A stretch of 64,000 nucleotides of DNA, from positions 19,515,501-19,579,500 of the forward strand of contig NC_135789.1 of assembly GCF_051106095.1 (NCBI RefSeq). Reading direction: 5' to 3'. The position numbers were made by a program, and so were the translations under genes. Below, in pieces: positions 24,071 through 39,239 of this stretch. Position 1 is the first letter of the stretch, and every line of letters starts with the position of its first letter. The DNA is from Pogona vitticeps. Its lineage: Eukaryota > Chordata > Lepidosauria > Squamata > Agamidae. The notes under the pieces are model-generated. The model did not search any database. It saw only the letters and a list, made by a program, of their open reading frames with translations, and was not told where the DNA came from.

Positions 24071-24636
24071 TGTCACGTTCCTGAGGGTTTCAACAGGCAA
24101 AAGTCCAATAAGGCAGTCCAATATCAGAAGTCCTGAAGATGCAAAGCAGATACCAAAATGCCAAAGCCAAAATACAAACCGTAGTCAGAAGTTAGAGTCC
24201 AAAGCCAAGGGTCCAGAAAACAAAATCCAAGATAAGCAGGAGCTTGGATGTGAGCCAGGGTGGGGACTTGTTGCTTCCACAAGCTTCCAAGCCTCTGGGT
24301 GCAGATTTTATAGCAGCAGTAGTCATCTAAACACTTCATCCTGCTAAAACTCAGGGTTGGTTCACCTGATGTTCCTATGGAAAGCATTCATGTGAGCCTC
24401 GGATCTTCATGTCATGAGTCCTTTTTTTTTTTTTTTACTGAAGCTCCCACAATTCTCCTAACCAGCCTAGACATAGATCAGAATCCTCCAATGTCAGAAT
24501 GAGGTCATAATCTGGAGAGGTTCTGTTTCTCTAAAAACTCAAAGGCAGTTAACAGGCTGAGGCTTCAACTGGTCAGGATGGATCTCCCTGTTAAGTCAAT
24601 ACAAGGGTTGAAGGTGGGCTATGCGACCTGGTGACA
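24071..24636 (-). repeat. 5' LTR of the chromovirus (outer edge approximate)
   Basis: Inner edge at TGTCACGTTC (24071) is clear and matches the opposite LTR at 11518. The outer edge is placed at the TGACA at 24632-24636 because the resulting length (about 566 bp) fits the other LTR without its insertion. A poly-T run lies at about 24421-24436. Confidence 0.65.
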
Positions 24637-25631
24637 GCTATGGTGTCAAAGTGGATTGAGTGTCAGGCAGAAATTCAGGAGGCCTTGAGCGAGGAACCTA
24701 GAGTAGAGAGCAGGGGCTTAAAAAGTAACTTTATTCTGAAAACCTTCAAGGCTTCTTTGTACTAATAGTCAACTACCCATTTTCTTTAAAGATGCTCTGA
24801 GATTATTCATTTCAGGGTGTCAATTAAGCTACTGATAGGGAAAATATGTCCTGTTACTGAGGATATCATACTTCAGGTAACGAGTGATACACAGTGTTTG
24901 GGATGTGTGTCTTTGCTTTTCTAAAGGAAGCAGGCTTTCAGGTCGCGCTAAAAGTTTCTTTGGGTATTGCTATGTAGGCTGGTTGTGGAGCCAGAGGTCG
25001 GGAGTTGGATTTCCCACTGTGCCTTCAGGAAGGAAAAGCCAGCCTGAATAAAGGCCTTGCCAAGCCCTGCTTGGCATGTGATAAACTTTCCCGAGGCGAC
25101 ACACACACATATCACTGGAAAAAGAGGAAATCCCAAAAACACTGGTGGGGAGGCAGGAACACACACGCCGGTTGAGAAAGGGGGAGGCAGGAGCCTGGCT
25201 GGCCCCTCCAGCTCACACACCACACTCGGAAGCACTTCCTCTTTGGGACGATCGGGAGGGGGCTTTTCCTGTCCTTCACCCCCTCATCCTCCCCAGCCAA
25301 ATACTGAATGTCCCCCATAGTGTCGTACCTCTTCTCTCCTTGTGCCCCCTGCCTGTGTCTCAGGGAGCCACTCCACCCCCCCTTCCCTCATTTGGAGATG
25401 ATGGGAATGGCTACTCCTTAAGACACCCATTGGGGGTTAACATAGAGTCAGGAAGGTGGTAGAGGAGCTTCTCTCCTCGGTGCAGGTCGAAGAGGAACCG
25501 GACGGTGAAGGAGTGCGCCTGCCCGTCTCCTTTAATCGTCATCCCCCAGAACCACCTTTATGGTCTCCCACAACCACACTTGCCAAGAGGCCTCCTCATG
25601 AGTTTTGAGTGGACATTCTTGGGGTGATGGG

Positions 25632-25667
<36 letters not shown>

Positions 25668-25679
25668 TGGGGGTTTAAT
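24637..25679. other. No gene seen; possible MIR-like SINE
   Basis: At about 24980-25080 a stretch with GTGGAGCCAGAGGTCGGGAG and GGATTTCCCACTG resembles a tRNA-derived SINE head. The remainder, including a GC-rich part at 25080-25320, has short frames on both strands with no recognised domain. A (GA)n tract lies at about 25631-25664. Confidence 0.45.
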
Positions 25680-25795
25680 TGCAGAGGGTGATGATGACTG
25701 GCTCCTTCTCCAACCGGGAAGAAGTAAAAAGTAGGATATCCAAAGGTTCAGTTCTGTGTCTGGTGCTCTTCAACATTAGTAATGACTTCGATTAA
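25680..25795 (+). mobile_element. CR1 LINE fragment
   Basis: Short RT remnant matching the CR1 region that reads GSFSNWEEV...PQGSVLGPVLFN; the same region is seen at 27920-28000 and, on the minus strand, at 37080-37160. Confidence 0.6.
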
Positions 25796-25799
25796 GGAA

Positions 25800-27433
25800 G
25801 TTATATATTGATTTATTTAATTGATTTATATATACCGCCCATCTGGGTGCTTTACATGACATAATAAAACATACAACACAATAAGACGAAGTATAATTTG
25901 ATCAAAACAAAATTAAACAAATAAAAATAACATCAATAAACATTAATATTAAAAAGCGAAAGGAACAGATGGTGGGGTTGAACAATAAGATGAGTCAAAG
26001 ATAGTCAACAATAAGAGGAGTCAACCACCCAGCCTGGGAAGATCTTACCTGAGAAGCCAGTCTAGTCGGAAGGAAATGTTCTGTCTCAACAAGGTCCCAA
26101 ACTGTTTAGAGGGTTGTATGTTAACACCATTACCTTGAAGCTGGCATGGAAACGAACAGGTAACCAGTGCAGGTCAGCCAAGGTGGGGGAAATACGCTGT
26201 CTCCTCAGCCCGCTCAGCAATCTGGCCGCTGAGTTCTGCACCCACTGGAGTTTCTGTCATAGCCCCAAGAGCAGCCCTATGTAGAGAGCATTGCAGTAGT
26301 GTAATCACCAGACTACCAGTGCATGGACCAGTGTGGAGAGGGACCCAGTGTCAAGGTAGGGATGCAGCACAGCGATTCACCTTTGATGAAAATAGGTGGT
26401 GCAGACCACAGATGCTACCTGGGATTCCACTTATAGCACTAGGTTGAAGAATACGCCCAAACTGTGCACCTCATCCTTCATGTTAAGAGAGACACAAACC
26501 ACAGAACTTTAAGTGCCCCCACTGCAGGATTTCCATCTTGTTCGGATTCAGCCTCAGCCTATTATCCTTCATCCACCCCAGTCCAGCATCCAGGCAGCGC
26601 TCAAGGAACAGAAGAGCATCAACTGCAGTGGGGTGGAAGGAGTGATAGAGCTGGGTGTCACCTGCATATTAATGGCACGAAGCTCCAAAACTCCTGAGGA
26701 CCTTTCCCAGTGGCCTCATATAAATATTAAATAGCACTGGGGATGTGATTGACCCCTGCCAGACTCCACAATTTAGAGTCCATGGAGCAGACAGCATCTC
26801 CTCAAGCTGCACCCTCCAGGAGGGAGGATACCATAGTCAACTGCATACGAGGCTGCTGATAGATCAAGGAGGTCCAGCAAGGACATTTTGCCCCTGTCAG
26901 TCTCCTTCAAAAGGTCATCTTGCATGCTGTCTCCATGCCATGAAACAGCCTAAACCTGGACTGGAATGGATCAAGGGCATTGGTGTCCTCCATGAGTGCC
27001 TGAAGCTGATTGGTTACCACGCTCTTCACCGGCTTGCTCATAAAAGGAATACTGGTGATGGGTCTATAGTTTAGGTCATCTGTTACCAAGATGGGCTTTT
27101 TCTGGATTGGTCTAATGAGTGTCTCCTTCAGGGCAAGGGGCACCTTGGCCTCCAGGAGACACTTGATGATGGCGGTAGCCCAGTTATTACAGGTCTGGAC
27201 GTATTCTGAGAGTACCAGATCTAGAGTGTGACCAGCCTTCTGGTGGAGCCATTCATATGTTGGGATATGTCCAAGGAAGCCGTGATTTCCAAGAATTCAA
27301 CAGCTGCGTCTGTGACTCCAGCCTCGGCATGAACATTAGAATCTCCCAGGACAATAAACATTGGGGACCTCAATGCAAATGCTGAAACAGCCTGTCTGCT
27401 CCAGACAGGAGAGTGCTGGGTGGCAAGGAACAT
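25800..27433 (-). mobile_element. L2/CR1-type LINE, endonuclease to 3' end, degraded
   Basis: On the minus strand: endonuclease motif GDSNVHAEAG (27433-27221), RT motifs NYRPITSIPF and ALDPFQSRFR (27143-26907), then recognisable RT sequence (LLDLLDLSAA, NRLRLNPNK) down to the C-terminal end near 26080. A 3' UTR follows, ending near 25800 in an AT-rich tail with a CCGCCCATCTGGGTG motif. It has many breaks and a deletion between endonuclease and RT. Same group as the tail at 11718-12219. Confidence 0.82.
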
Positions 27434-27479
27434 GGTAAGCCAGCATCCTCCCTAAGCTGTCCCTGCCTCCACCTTATGT

Positions 27480-28298
27480 GGAATGCAGGGAATGCTTGTC
27501 TGATATGTGGATGACATAAAATTCAGTGCAATAGCAAATAACTAGAAAGACTGAAACAAAAATCAAAATGATCTTGATACGCTGGAGCACTGGGCTGAAA
27601 ATGACAAAATTGGAGCAGATCGTAAAGCGGTAATTGTGCTAACACCTAGAAAACAAGGCAGTAATAACTAGAAGCCAACACGAATTTGTCAAGTCCAGAT
27701 CCTGCCAAACTTATTCGATCTCTTTTTTTGATCAGGTCACCTCCTTGATAACAGAGGGAATGCTGTAGATGTATTCTATGTTAACTTCAGCAAAGCTTTT
27801 TGACCAAGTGTCCCATGATCTTCTGATTAGCAAGCTTACTAGGTGTGGCCTGGATAGATCAACTGTCAGGTGGATACACAGTTGGCTACAGAATTGTACT
27901 CAGAGGATGAGGATGAATGGCTCCTTATCTAACTGGGAGGAGGTCACAAGAGGGGTACCACAAGTACTGGGCCTGGTGCTCATCATCTTTTTTAAAATGA
28001 TGTGGATTGGGGATGCAGGGAATGTGAATCAAATATGGGAATATCACAAAATATCCTGGAATATAGAAAAATTCAAAATCGGCTTGATAGGCTGGAGCCC
28101 TGGGCCAAAAGCAACTGAATGAAATTTAACAAGGAGAAGTGCAAAGTACTGCACATCAGAAAAAGAAACCAATTGCACAGTTACAAGGGAGAAACCTGGC
28201 TCAGCAAAACTACGAATGAGAAGGAAGTGGGAATTGTCATGGATCACAAGCTGAATATGAGCCAACAGTTTGATTGGCTATAAAAAAGGCAACTGCAT
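27480..28298 (+). mobile_element. CR1 LINE fragments (mosaic), abutting zinc-finger DNA
   Basis: RT remnants on the plus strand: a YVDDIKF-like piece at about 27500, then a second piece with KLTRCGLDRSTVRWIHSWL (27820-27890) and the GSLSNWEEVTRGVPQ region. The end, near ATAAAAAAGGCAACTGCATT (28281-28300), passes directly into zinc-finger coding sequence on the other strand. Confidence 0.8.
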
Positions 28299-32132
<3,834 letters not shown>

Positions 32133-32829
32133 TTATCTGCCCAGGAAACTTTTTCTCCTTTCTTTTCCCTGTTGAATTTTCATATCATCAGAAGCGCATC
32201 AACATCAATAGCAGGAGAACCTGGAGATTTTTTTCTTTCTTCTTTTCTGGATTCCCATCTTCCCTTCTCTACTTTTTAAGTGTGTTGATTTGTTTTTTTG
32301 TCTTTCATAGTTTTCTCCCCACTGAAAGAACGACTGGCTCCAGAGAATTCAATTTCTTCTCTTATTCACCTGATGGAGAAAGACAGAGATAAAGAGGAGT
32401 CCTATGTTCAAAAAGGAGAGCCAGTGAACTATAGACCTGTCAGCTTGACATCCATCTAAGGCAGACCTGGGCAATGTGCAGCCCACGGGCCACATATAGC
32501 CTGAGAGCTGCCCCTGTCCTGTCCACTGGTCATCACTCCAGTCCAGCCCGCCCGTCGCCGCTGAGTGAGCAGGAGCTCCAGCTCCCATCACCCAGCATGG
32601 CAGTAAGCAAAACATGCAAGATCTGGTGCTGGGATCCCACGGTTTTGACTGTTACTCTTGAACTGCAGGCTGCGGTTTCTGCGGCTCAAGAGGCCGAAAG
32701 CGATCCTTGCACTATTGACGTGATGACACATTACGTCTCCTGCGCGGGACAGACGACAGTCAGAGAGGAAGGCCTTGGGGGAACGGAAGACAGGTAAGTT
32801 TGCTGAGTGTCAGGTTTTTTCCTCCCCCC
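32133..32829. other. Upstream flank or intron of the zinc-finger exon; TE scraps
   Basis: No exon recognised. A short CR1 RT scrap (NYRPVSLTS, plus strand) lies at about 32409-32460. At 32461-32520 a stretch with GCAGACCTGGGCAATGTGCA resembles the end of a hAT-type repeat, but I cannot find its partner end. Confidence 0.4.
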
Positions 32830-32920
32830 CTGCAGTGAACGAATTACAACACTCACATAGTTAACTCCCTAAAAAGTTTATGGAGTTAACTATGTCAGCC
32901 TTGTAGTCCATTCACCGCAG
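32830..32920. repeat. Short palindromic element (about 39-bp arms)
   Basis: The arms match as inverted repeats from CTGC(A/G)GTGAA inward, including a perfect 14-bp inner stem ACATAGTTAACTCC / GGAGTTAACTATGT around a 13-bp loop. It looks like a MITE-like foldback sequence; no target duplication is evident. Confidence 0.75.
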
Positions 32921-32942
32921 GACCTCACCCAATGGGGGACTA

Positions 32943-33210
32943 CAGTGGTGCCTCACTTAACAACGATAATCTATTCCAGGAAAATCACTGTTAAGCAAAA
33001 ACATCGTAAAGCGAAATTAAAAAGCCCATTGAAATGCATTCCAAACTGTTCAATGCATTCCAATGAGTTAAAAACTCACTGTCCAGCGAAGATCCTCCAT
33101 ACGGCGGCCATTTTCGGTGCCTGTATAGCGAGGAATCCATCCCTAAGTACAGCAGGGAGCCATTTTGAGCACCCAGTGGCCATTTTGAAAACCTGACGAT
33201 CAGTGGGATG
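32943..33210 (+). mobile_element. Tigger-like DNA transposon, one end only
   Basis: Begins at a TA with CAGTGGTGCCTCACTTAACA, a Tigger-type terminal repeat, followed by AACGATAATC...TTCC and a tract with GCGGCCATTTT. No opposite terminal repeat is visible, so it is a truncated copy. The right limit is approximate. Confidence 0.65.
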
Positions 33211-33574
33211 GCCCAGCGGGCACACATGGGGTTCAGGAGACCAATAAGGGGATGCTGTGCTTTATTGTCCTTTGCATAAAATGCTTTACCAATGTATGAT
33301 GAAGACCCCCGATCTGCCTTTAAGACGGGAGTCCAGCTATATGTTTAATAAAAATAACAATTGACTCACATATAGTCTGACTGATGCACTATCTTTATCT
33401 GTTTCTCTGCTGGAGAATTGAAACCTAAAATTGGATGGTAACAACAGCACCCTTCCAAAATGTGATTATAGCCTCTTCCATGTGCCACTTCAGATGCAAA
33501 CTGTGGCAAGTTCTAAAAACTTCACAAAAAAAATAAAATACAACAAGATTAAGTGCTCAAATGATTCCACCTCT
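33211..33574. other. No gene seen
   Basis: Contains TTTAATAAAAATAACAATTG at about 33344-33363, which could be the polyadenylation end of an unidentified repeat. Nothing further can be supported. Confidence 0.35.
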
Positions 33575-33579
33575 CCCAC

Positions 33580-34823
33580 TGTGATGAGATGGGTTTTTGA
33601 GTTAAAATCTTGTAAGGAATATGGGTTTTGTAATTAAGAAATGAGCAAGAGAGGTTCCATCTTGTTCTCTGTATAAAGGATCTGTATAATACTGACATGC
33701 TGTTTGCTAGTGCGAGCAGGGAGAATGTTATTCTGAGAGCCTGAGAAAGGACTTGGTGTGATTAGATAGATGGGAATTGTTGTGACTCTTTGCTAAGCCA
33801 CGGTAACCCAAATAACATCTGTTGTTTATGGGAAAGAAGTCATGTGGTGCAACTGGACTGTTTGCCTAGTAACAGACTCTGATTGGATGACATCGTGGGA
33901 AGGTACGATAAGCCCTTGCCAGTTACTCTTGAAAAAGGAACTTTTTCCCTATGGACATTGTCTTTCATGACCGACTCTTAAGTCTTACGTGACCAACCCT
34001 GAAGTCTATCGTGACCATTCTTTACATGGACTGATTCTTATGCTATACTGGATTACTCTTGGACCTATGGGCTATTTCCTAAGGACCATTTCTTTAAGGA
34101 CTATTTCCTATGGACTATTTCCTATGAATTATTTCTTTATGGACTTTTACTTTTGGAATACTTCATATGGACTATGCTCTTGGACTTTTCTAAGGACAAT
34201 GGGACATTTACTGGATTTTTCTTTTTGGTACAGGATTTTTATTCTACAGGATCACTGAGGACTATAGCCTTTTGCTGACGTAATTGGACTATTTTGTTTT
34301 TCCTGATGAATTACTTTATTGGAACTGTTTTTATTCTTTTTAATGGCGTTTTGTATTTTTGTAAGGTTTTTGAACACTTTTCTATTTTTCATGTTTTCTT
34401 AACTGCACTGCATCTTTGTAAATAACCAGCACAATGCTTATTTACTTGCTTTGGCCTAAATTGGTTTTGATACTTAGAAACATGCTTATTCTTTAATAAA
34501 ATAATGATTATAAAAATCAATTGGTTTCCTGAACAGTAAGACTTGACTTAGGGTCATCTGAGAGTGCTGCCTCGGCCTAGCATACTTAAGGAGTCCTGCC
34601 TGTGGTGCAAGGGAAGTCTAAGGACTACAAAGCCCACATGGTTTTCTTTCAGTAATATTCAGAGGGTACAAGGGGATCTTATGTGGGCAGACTTGTAAGA
34701 AGGAGAGTTGTAGCATGGCTAGCTGAGCTCTAGGACTCACTCAGCCCATTTTAGCGTGTGCAAACTCCTGATTACTCTCTGTCCAGGCATACACGCGTGC
34801 TTTTGAGCGCCGTGGTGCTGACA
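33580..34823 (+). mobile_element. Solo LTR, family A, 1,244 bp
   Basis: Starts TGTGATGAGATGG and ends GGTGCTGACA with a perfect 5-bp duplication CCCAC (33575-33579, 34824-34828). An AATAAAATAA signal lies at about 34494. The middle (about 33950-34260) contains a degenerate run of GGACTATTT/CCTATGGA-like words. It shares termini and polyadenylation context with the solo LTRs at 9206 and 12707. Confidence 0.9.
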
Positions 34824-34828
34824 CCCAC

Positions 34829-35689
34829 CATGTCAGATAAGGCACTCCCAGCATGTTAAAGGTGCTATTCCACTAGGGAAAGGGACCATCTTTAGGTCCC
34901 AGTTTCACAAGCCTTTGAATCCTAGGCTGAAATCAAGAAGGTGAGGAAATGGACAAAGCTTCCAACCCTAGATTCCCACTGTCAGCACCTCCAGTGTCCC
35001 TAGTTTGTTTCCCTCAAAATCCAGGTCCACCTTTGGACGCAACTTGCTTTTTTCTCCTTTCACCAACTGCCACCAGTGGATCTTTATCCACACTTTACCA
35101 ATAATGTTGCATAGACACATGTTGTCAAATAAAACTGATTATTTATAATTTGGTTGTTGAATCACTTAAGTAGGTTCAGAGATGTTTAATTATGTTGCAC
35201 TCATTAAACATGGATATTAAACATGTTTCTTTATTTGTATTACTTCACATCAATCACTGGAATAAGATCTGATGACTGTATCTATTTTATTATACTTCTA
35301 TCCTTTAACTATTCTTTAACACATCAACCAAAACCATCTTTCCAATCTCTCTCATAAACCTTCAAAACCTCTCTCTCTCAGTCTCCAACTGTCTCTGTTT
35401 TTCTGACTCCACCCTCCTGTCCTCTCATAGGCTCCAGCTCTAGAGCTCCACATGATGGACAGGTGGGATACGGGCAATCCACCACACCCACTTATCCCCA
35501 TATTTGGCGTCAAAATACTGTTGACTGTGTACTTTAAGCTCTGCACACCATCCTGATGAGGTAGGACACCCCAAGAGCAAAAATAGCCCAAATCACTCTG
35601 TGACTAAGGCAGCTTCTTTAGACACTCAAACTCTTGTTTTCCCGTGGATCACACTTGGGTAAAATATAAAATGAATCATAGAATTATAG
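34829..35689. other. No gene seen
   Basis: No reading frame or repeat I can name. The stretch 35340-35600 is rich in CTCTCTC and has a short minus-strand frame without a domain. Confidence 0.4.
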
Positions 35690-36399
35690 AAAAGAGAAGT
35701 TGAAATGGGCCTAGAAGGCTATCAACTCCAACCCTCTGCTCAATGCAGGAATCAATCAAAGCATATCTGCCAAGTGATTATTTAAGTTTTTCTTGAATGC
35801 CTCCAGTGTTGGAGCACTCACCAACTCCCAAGGTAAATTTATCTCAGCATTTACTTCTGTCATACTATCGTAGCACCATTGAGAGTGTCCTAACCTATGG
35901 CATTCTGGCATGGTTTGGGAGTAGCTCTGTAGCGGACAAAAAAGCTCTACAGAGAACCATTAAAATTGCCCAGAATATCATCGGGCTCCAGCTACCAACC
36001 CTGGATGACATCTTCACATCCCGCTGTCTAAGGAAATCACACAGCATCCTGAGAGACTCTTCCCATCCTGCTTATAACTTTTTTTTGAACTGTTACCATC
36101 TGGCAGAAGATATAGAACAATTAAGACTCGGACCACACATTTTCTCAATAGTTTTTATCCCAGAGCTATAATTGCAATTAATAATGAGCTTAAAGACCAC
36201 CAGTAGTGAATAATTAGTTGGACTGTGTTACTTGGCCTGCGGTGTAGATGTTTGTATTTTTAGTGGGGGAGTTTTAGTGGGTGGGGAGTGTTTGGGGAAT
36301 TTTATGTGTGTGCATGTGTCTGGTCTCTGGGTGTCTGTGAATTTCGTTGTATGTGTATATACTTACAATGACAATAAATTGTTGTTGTTGTTGTTGTTG

Positions 36400-36433
<34 letters not shown>

Positions 36434-37260
36434 CCCACTGTTGTACTGCTCCAACAGGTTTTTTTTTGCATATACAACTGAAATCTGGCTTCCTTTCACT
36501 TGAAACATACTATCATATATCCTTCAGTCTTCAAGGATATAGTGCTTTCATCCTCTCCTCATAAGGCTTGGTTTCCAGCCCCCTGATCATCCTTGTTGCC
36601 CTTCTCTGAACTTCTTCCAATTTCTCAGCATTCGTCTAGTAGTGTGGCGTCCAGAATTGGACACAATCCTCAAGGTGAGGCCTAACCAGTGCTGAATAGA
36701 GGGGGATGAGCACGGGATTTGGAAACTCTACTTCTATTAATGCAATCTAAAATAGCATTTGCCTTTTTAGTAGCCACAGCACACTGTTGGCTCATATTTA
36801 GCTTGTGATCTACAAGAATGCCAACATCCTTCTCAGTCGTAGTTTTGTTGAGTCAGGTCTCCCCCATATTGTAACTGTGCAATTGGTTTCTTTTCCTGAT
36901 ATGCAGGACTTTGCACTTATCCCTGTTAAATTTCAGTCAGTTGCTTTCAGCCCAGGGCTCCATCGTATAAAGGCTATTTTGAATTTTGTTTGTTTTCTAG
37001 GGTATTAGCTATGCTGCCCAATTTGGTATCATCTGCAAATTTGACAAGCTTCCCTGCACTCCCTCATCCAAGTCATTAATAAAAATATTGAAGAGCACCA
37101 GGCTGAAAACTGAGCCTTGAGGTACCCCACTAATTACCTCCTCCCAGTTAGAGAATGACCCATTAATCATCACCCTCTGAGTATCCACCTGACACTTGAT
37201 CAATCCAGCCCACACCTAGTTAGCTTGCTAATCAGGATCTCATGGGGCACTTGGTCAAAA
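35690..37260 (-). mobile_element. CR1 LINE, 3' half, with LINE insertion
   Basis: On the minus strand the RT tail (GSFSNWEEVISGVPQGSVFSLVLFNIFINDLDEGV, 37190-37040) is followed by the typical CR1 3' region (AACTGTGCAATT, GGCCTCACCTTGAG, ATCATAGAATTATAG) down to about 35690. A plus-strand LINE end at about 35840-36433 interrupts it. Degraded. Confidence 0.82.
35840..36433 (+). mobile_element. LINE 3' end (L2/Rex-like, unassigned) with TTG/TTA tail
   Basis: Encodes an ORF2 end with TYGILAWFGSS, LQRTIKIAQNIIG and SRCLRKSHSILRDSSHPAY. The 3' UTR ends AATTTCGTTGTATGTG, ACAATGACAATAAA, then (TTG)n(TTA)n at about 36378-36433. It is inserted into the CR1 element on the opposite strand; CR1 sequence resumes on both sides. 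Confidence 0.75.
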
Positions 37261-37269
37261 GTTTTGTTC

Positions 37270-37570
37270 AAGTCAAGATATACAGAAAAACACACCCCTG
37301 GCTCAGCAATACTATAAGCAAAAAAGATTGTGGAATCGTCAGAGGTCACAAGCTGAATATGAGCCAGCAGTGTGATGCAGCTACAAAAAAGGCAAACACT
37401 ATTTTAGGTGGGATTAACAGGAAGAGAGTCTCCAAATCCCATGAGGTCCTGGTTCCCCTCTCTTCAGCACTGGTTAGGTCCCATCTAGAGTACTGTGTCC
37501 TGTTCTGGACACCACACCTCAAGAAGAACGTTAAGAAATTGCAGCAAGTTCAGAGGAGGCCAAGAGTGTT
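37270..37570 (+). mobile_element. CR1 LINE fragment
   Basis: RT C-terminal remnant with ATKKANTILGGI and SALVRSHLEYCVLFWTPHLKKN. It lies between two minus-strand CR1 fragments. The text around 37377-37415 (CAGCTACAAAAAAGGCAAAC) is the CR1 region also found at the end of the zinc-finger arrays. Confidence 0.85.
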
Positions 37571-37589
37571 CCACCAATGGAGGCATTAA

Positions 37590-39057
37590 AGAGAACCAAA
37601 AAATGTAAGAAGAGCCCTGCTGGATCAGGCTAAGGGGCCCTCTAGTCCAGCTTCCTGTATCTCACAGTGGCCCCAACAGATGCCGCTAGGAGCACTGGAG
37701 ACAACAAGGTCCATGTCTCCTGATCCCCCTATCTTCCATCTGGCCTTTGCAGGGACCTTCCTTTTAAGCCTGGAGACTGTACATCCCCATCATGACATCC
37801 TCTTAGAATCTGTCCAATCCCCTTTTCGAGGCATCTAGGCCAGAGGCCATCATCACACCCTGTGACAAGGAGTTCCAAAGACTTATAACACGCTGGATAA
37901 AGAAATATTTTCCTTCCTCTGTTTTCAGTTTCCCGACACTCCATTGGAGTGGATGTCCCCTGAGGGTTCTGGTACTGTGTGAGACAGAAGAGAGCTCCCC
38001 TCTATTCACTCGATCCATCCCCTGCATAATATTAGATGTCTGAATCATGTCCTCCTAGTGCATTTTCTTTAGACTAAAGAGCCCCGATTGCTGTCGCCTT
38101 TCCTCATCGGGGTGGTGCCCCATCCTAGTCATCATTTTGGTCACTTTCTTCTGCACCTTTTCCAGTGCCACAATGTCTTTTTGAGGTGCGGTTGTTTTAT
38201 TTTCAATCCCCTTTTTTCATGATCCCTAGCATGGAATTGGCTTTCTTCACTGCCACCACACACTGGGTTGACCCTTTCATCGAGCTGTCCACCAGCACAC
38301 CAAGCTCTCTTTCCTGATTCATAATGGACAGCTCTGAACCCATGAGCTGATAAGTGAAGTTTGGAATTGTTGCAATGTGCATTACTTTACATTTTCTTAG
38401 ACTGAAACACATTTGCTATTTTTCTGCCCAGTCTCCCAGTTTGGAGAGATCCCTCTGGAACTCTTCATAATCCTTTCTGGTCTTCACCACCTGGAAAAGT
38501 TATGTGTCATCTGCAAACTTGGCCACCTCACTGCTTATCCCTGTGTCCAGGTCATTGTTGAACAGGTTGAAAAGCACTGGTACAAGGACAGATCCCTGGG
38601 GCACATCACTCTTCACCTCCCTCCATGGTGAAAATTTGCCCACTGACACCTACTCTCTGTTTCCTGGTTCTCAATCAATTTTCAATCCGTAAGAAAACTT
38701 GCCCTCTTATCCCGACTATAGTTTTCTCAGCAGCCTTTGGTGAGGGACTGTGTCAAACGCCTTCTGAAAACAGAGAGACAGTATCCACTTCTTTGCCCAC
38801 ATCCACATGCCTGTTAACTTTTCCAAATACAGTAATTCTAAAGTGAGGCAAGACTTGCCCTTACAGAAGCCATGCTGATTCTCCCTCAGCAAGGTTTGTT
38901 CTTCTCTGTGTTTTAAGATTTTCTCTTGGATGAGGCTTTCCACCTTGTTCCCAGGAACAGATATTAGGCTACCCGGGTCCCTGCTCCTTCGCATTTTAAA
39001 GAAATTAGACAACCACCACCATATTTTCTTATCATGAGCCCACATCTCAGCTGAGAG
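37590..39057 (-). mobile_element. CR1 LINE, RT to 3' end, degraded
   Basis: On the minus strand, 39045-38716 carries RT sequence (LISVPGNKVESLIQEKILKH, ENQHGFCKGKSC, QKAFDTVPHQRLL), followed by later RT and 3' sequence ending near 37590 with the CTGGATCAGGCTAAGG region. It is a different CR1 subfamily from the copy at 35690-37260. Confidence 0.85.
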
Positions 39058-39120
39058 GAGGGTTACTTGCAGAGAAGCAGCACAGATGAAAGATCAGGCT
39101 GCAAACCCCACCAGAGGCCC

Positions 39121-39233
39121 GTCTGTGTGGGTGGGTTTTGATTATGCCAATTTTTTGCTTAGCTGTCATGGTCATATGCAAATATGACCTCCTATTGGGA
39201 CACAAGGTCTACAGAAAATCCACCCACACAGAC
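39121..39233. repeat. 113-bp inverted-repeat element, MITE-like
   Basis: Ends GTCTGTGTGGGTGGGTTTTG and, inward from the right, GTCTGTGTGGGTGGATTTTC: 18 of 20 bases match. The interior has no coding capacity. No target duplication was found. Confidence 0.6.
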
Positions 39234-39239
39234 TTACAC

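Larger units (their letters stand above)
11518..24636 (-). mobile_element. Ty3/Gypsy chromovirus fossil with four later insertions
   Basis: Fossil on the minus strand. Parts in order, from high to low coordinates: 5' LTR (24071 to about 24636), gag region with zinc knuckle (about 24003-23182), protease (about 23270-22800), reverse transcriptase (22656-22024) and RNase H (about 21675-20780), integrase (14756-14121), chromodomain region (about 13970-13740 and 12700-12600), 3' LTR (11518-12544). The LTRs begin TGTCA and end TGACA and are clearly diverged, so it is old. Insertions are an L2-type tail (about 11718-12219), a solo LTR (12707-13729), a whole Gmr1-like element (14930-20766) and a Sauria SINE (20993-21341). 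Without them it would be about 5.4 kb, normal for Sushi-like chromoviruses. It is broken in many places. The right boundary is approximate. Confidence 0.85.
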
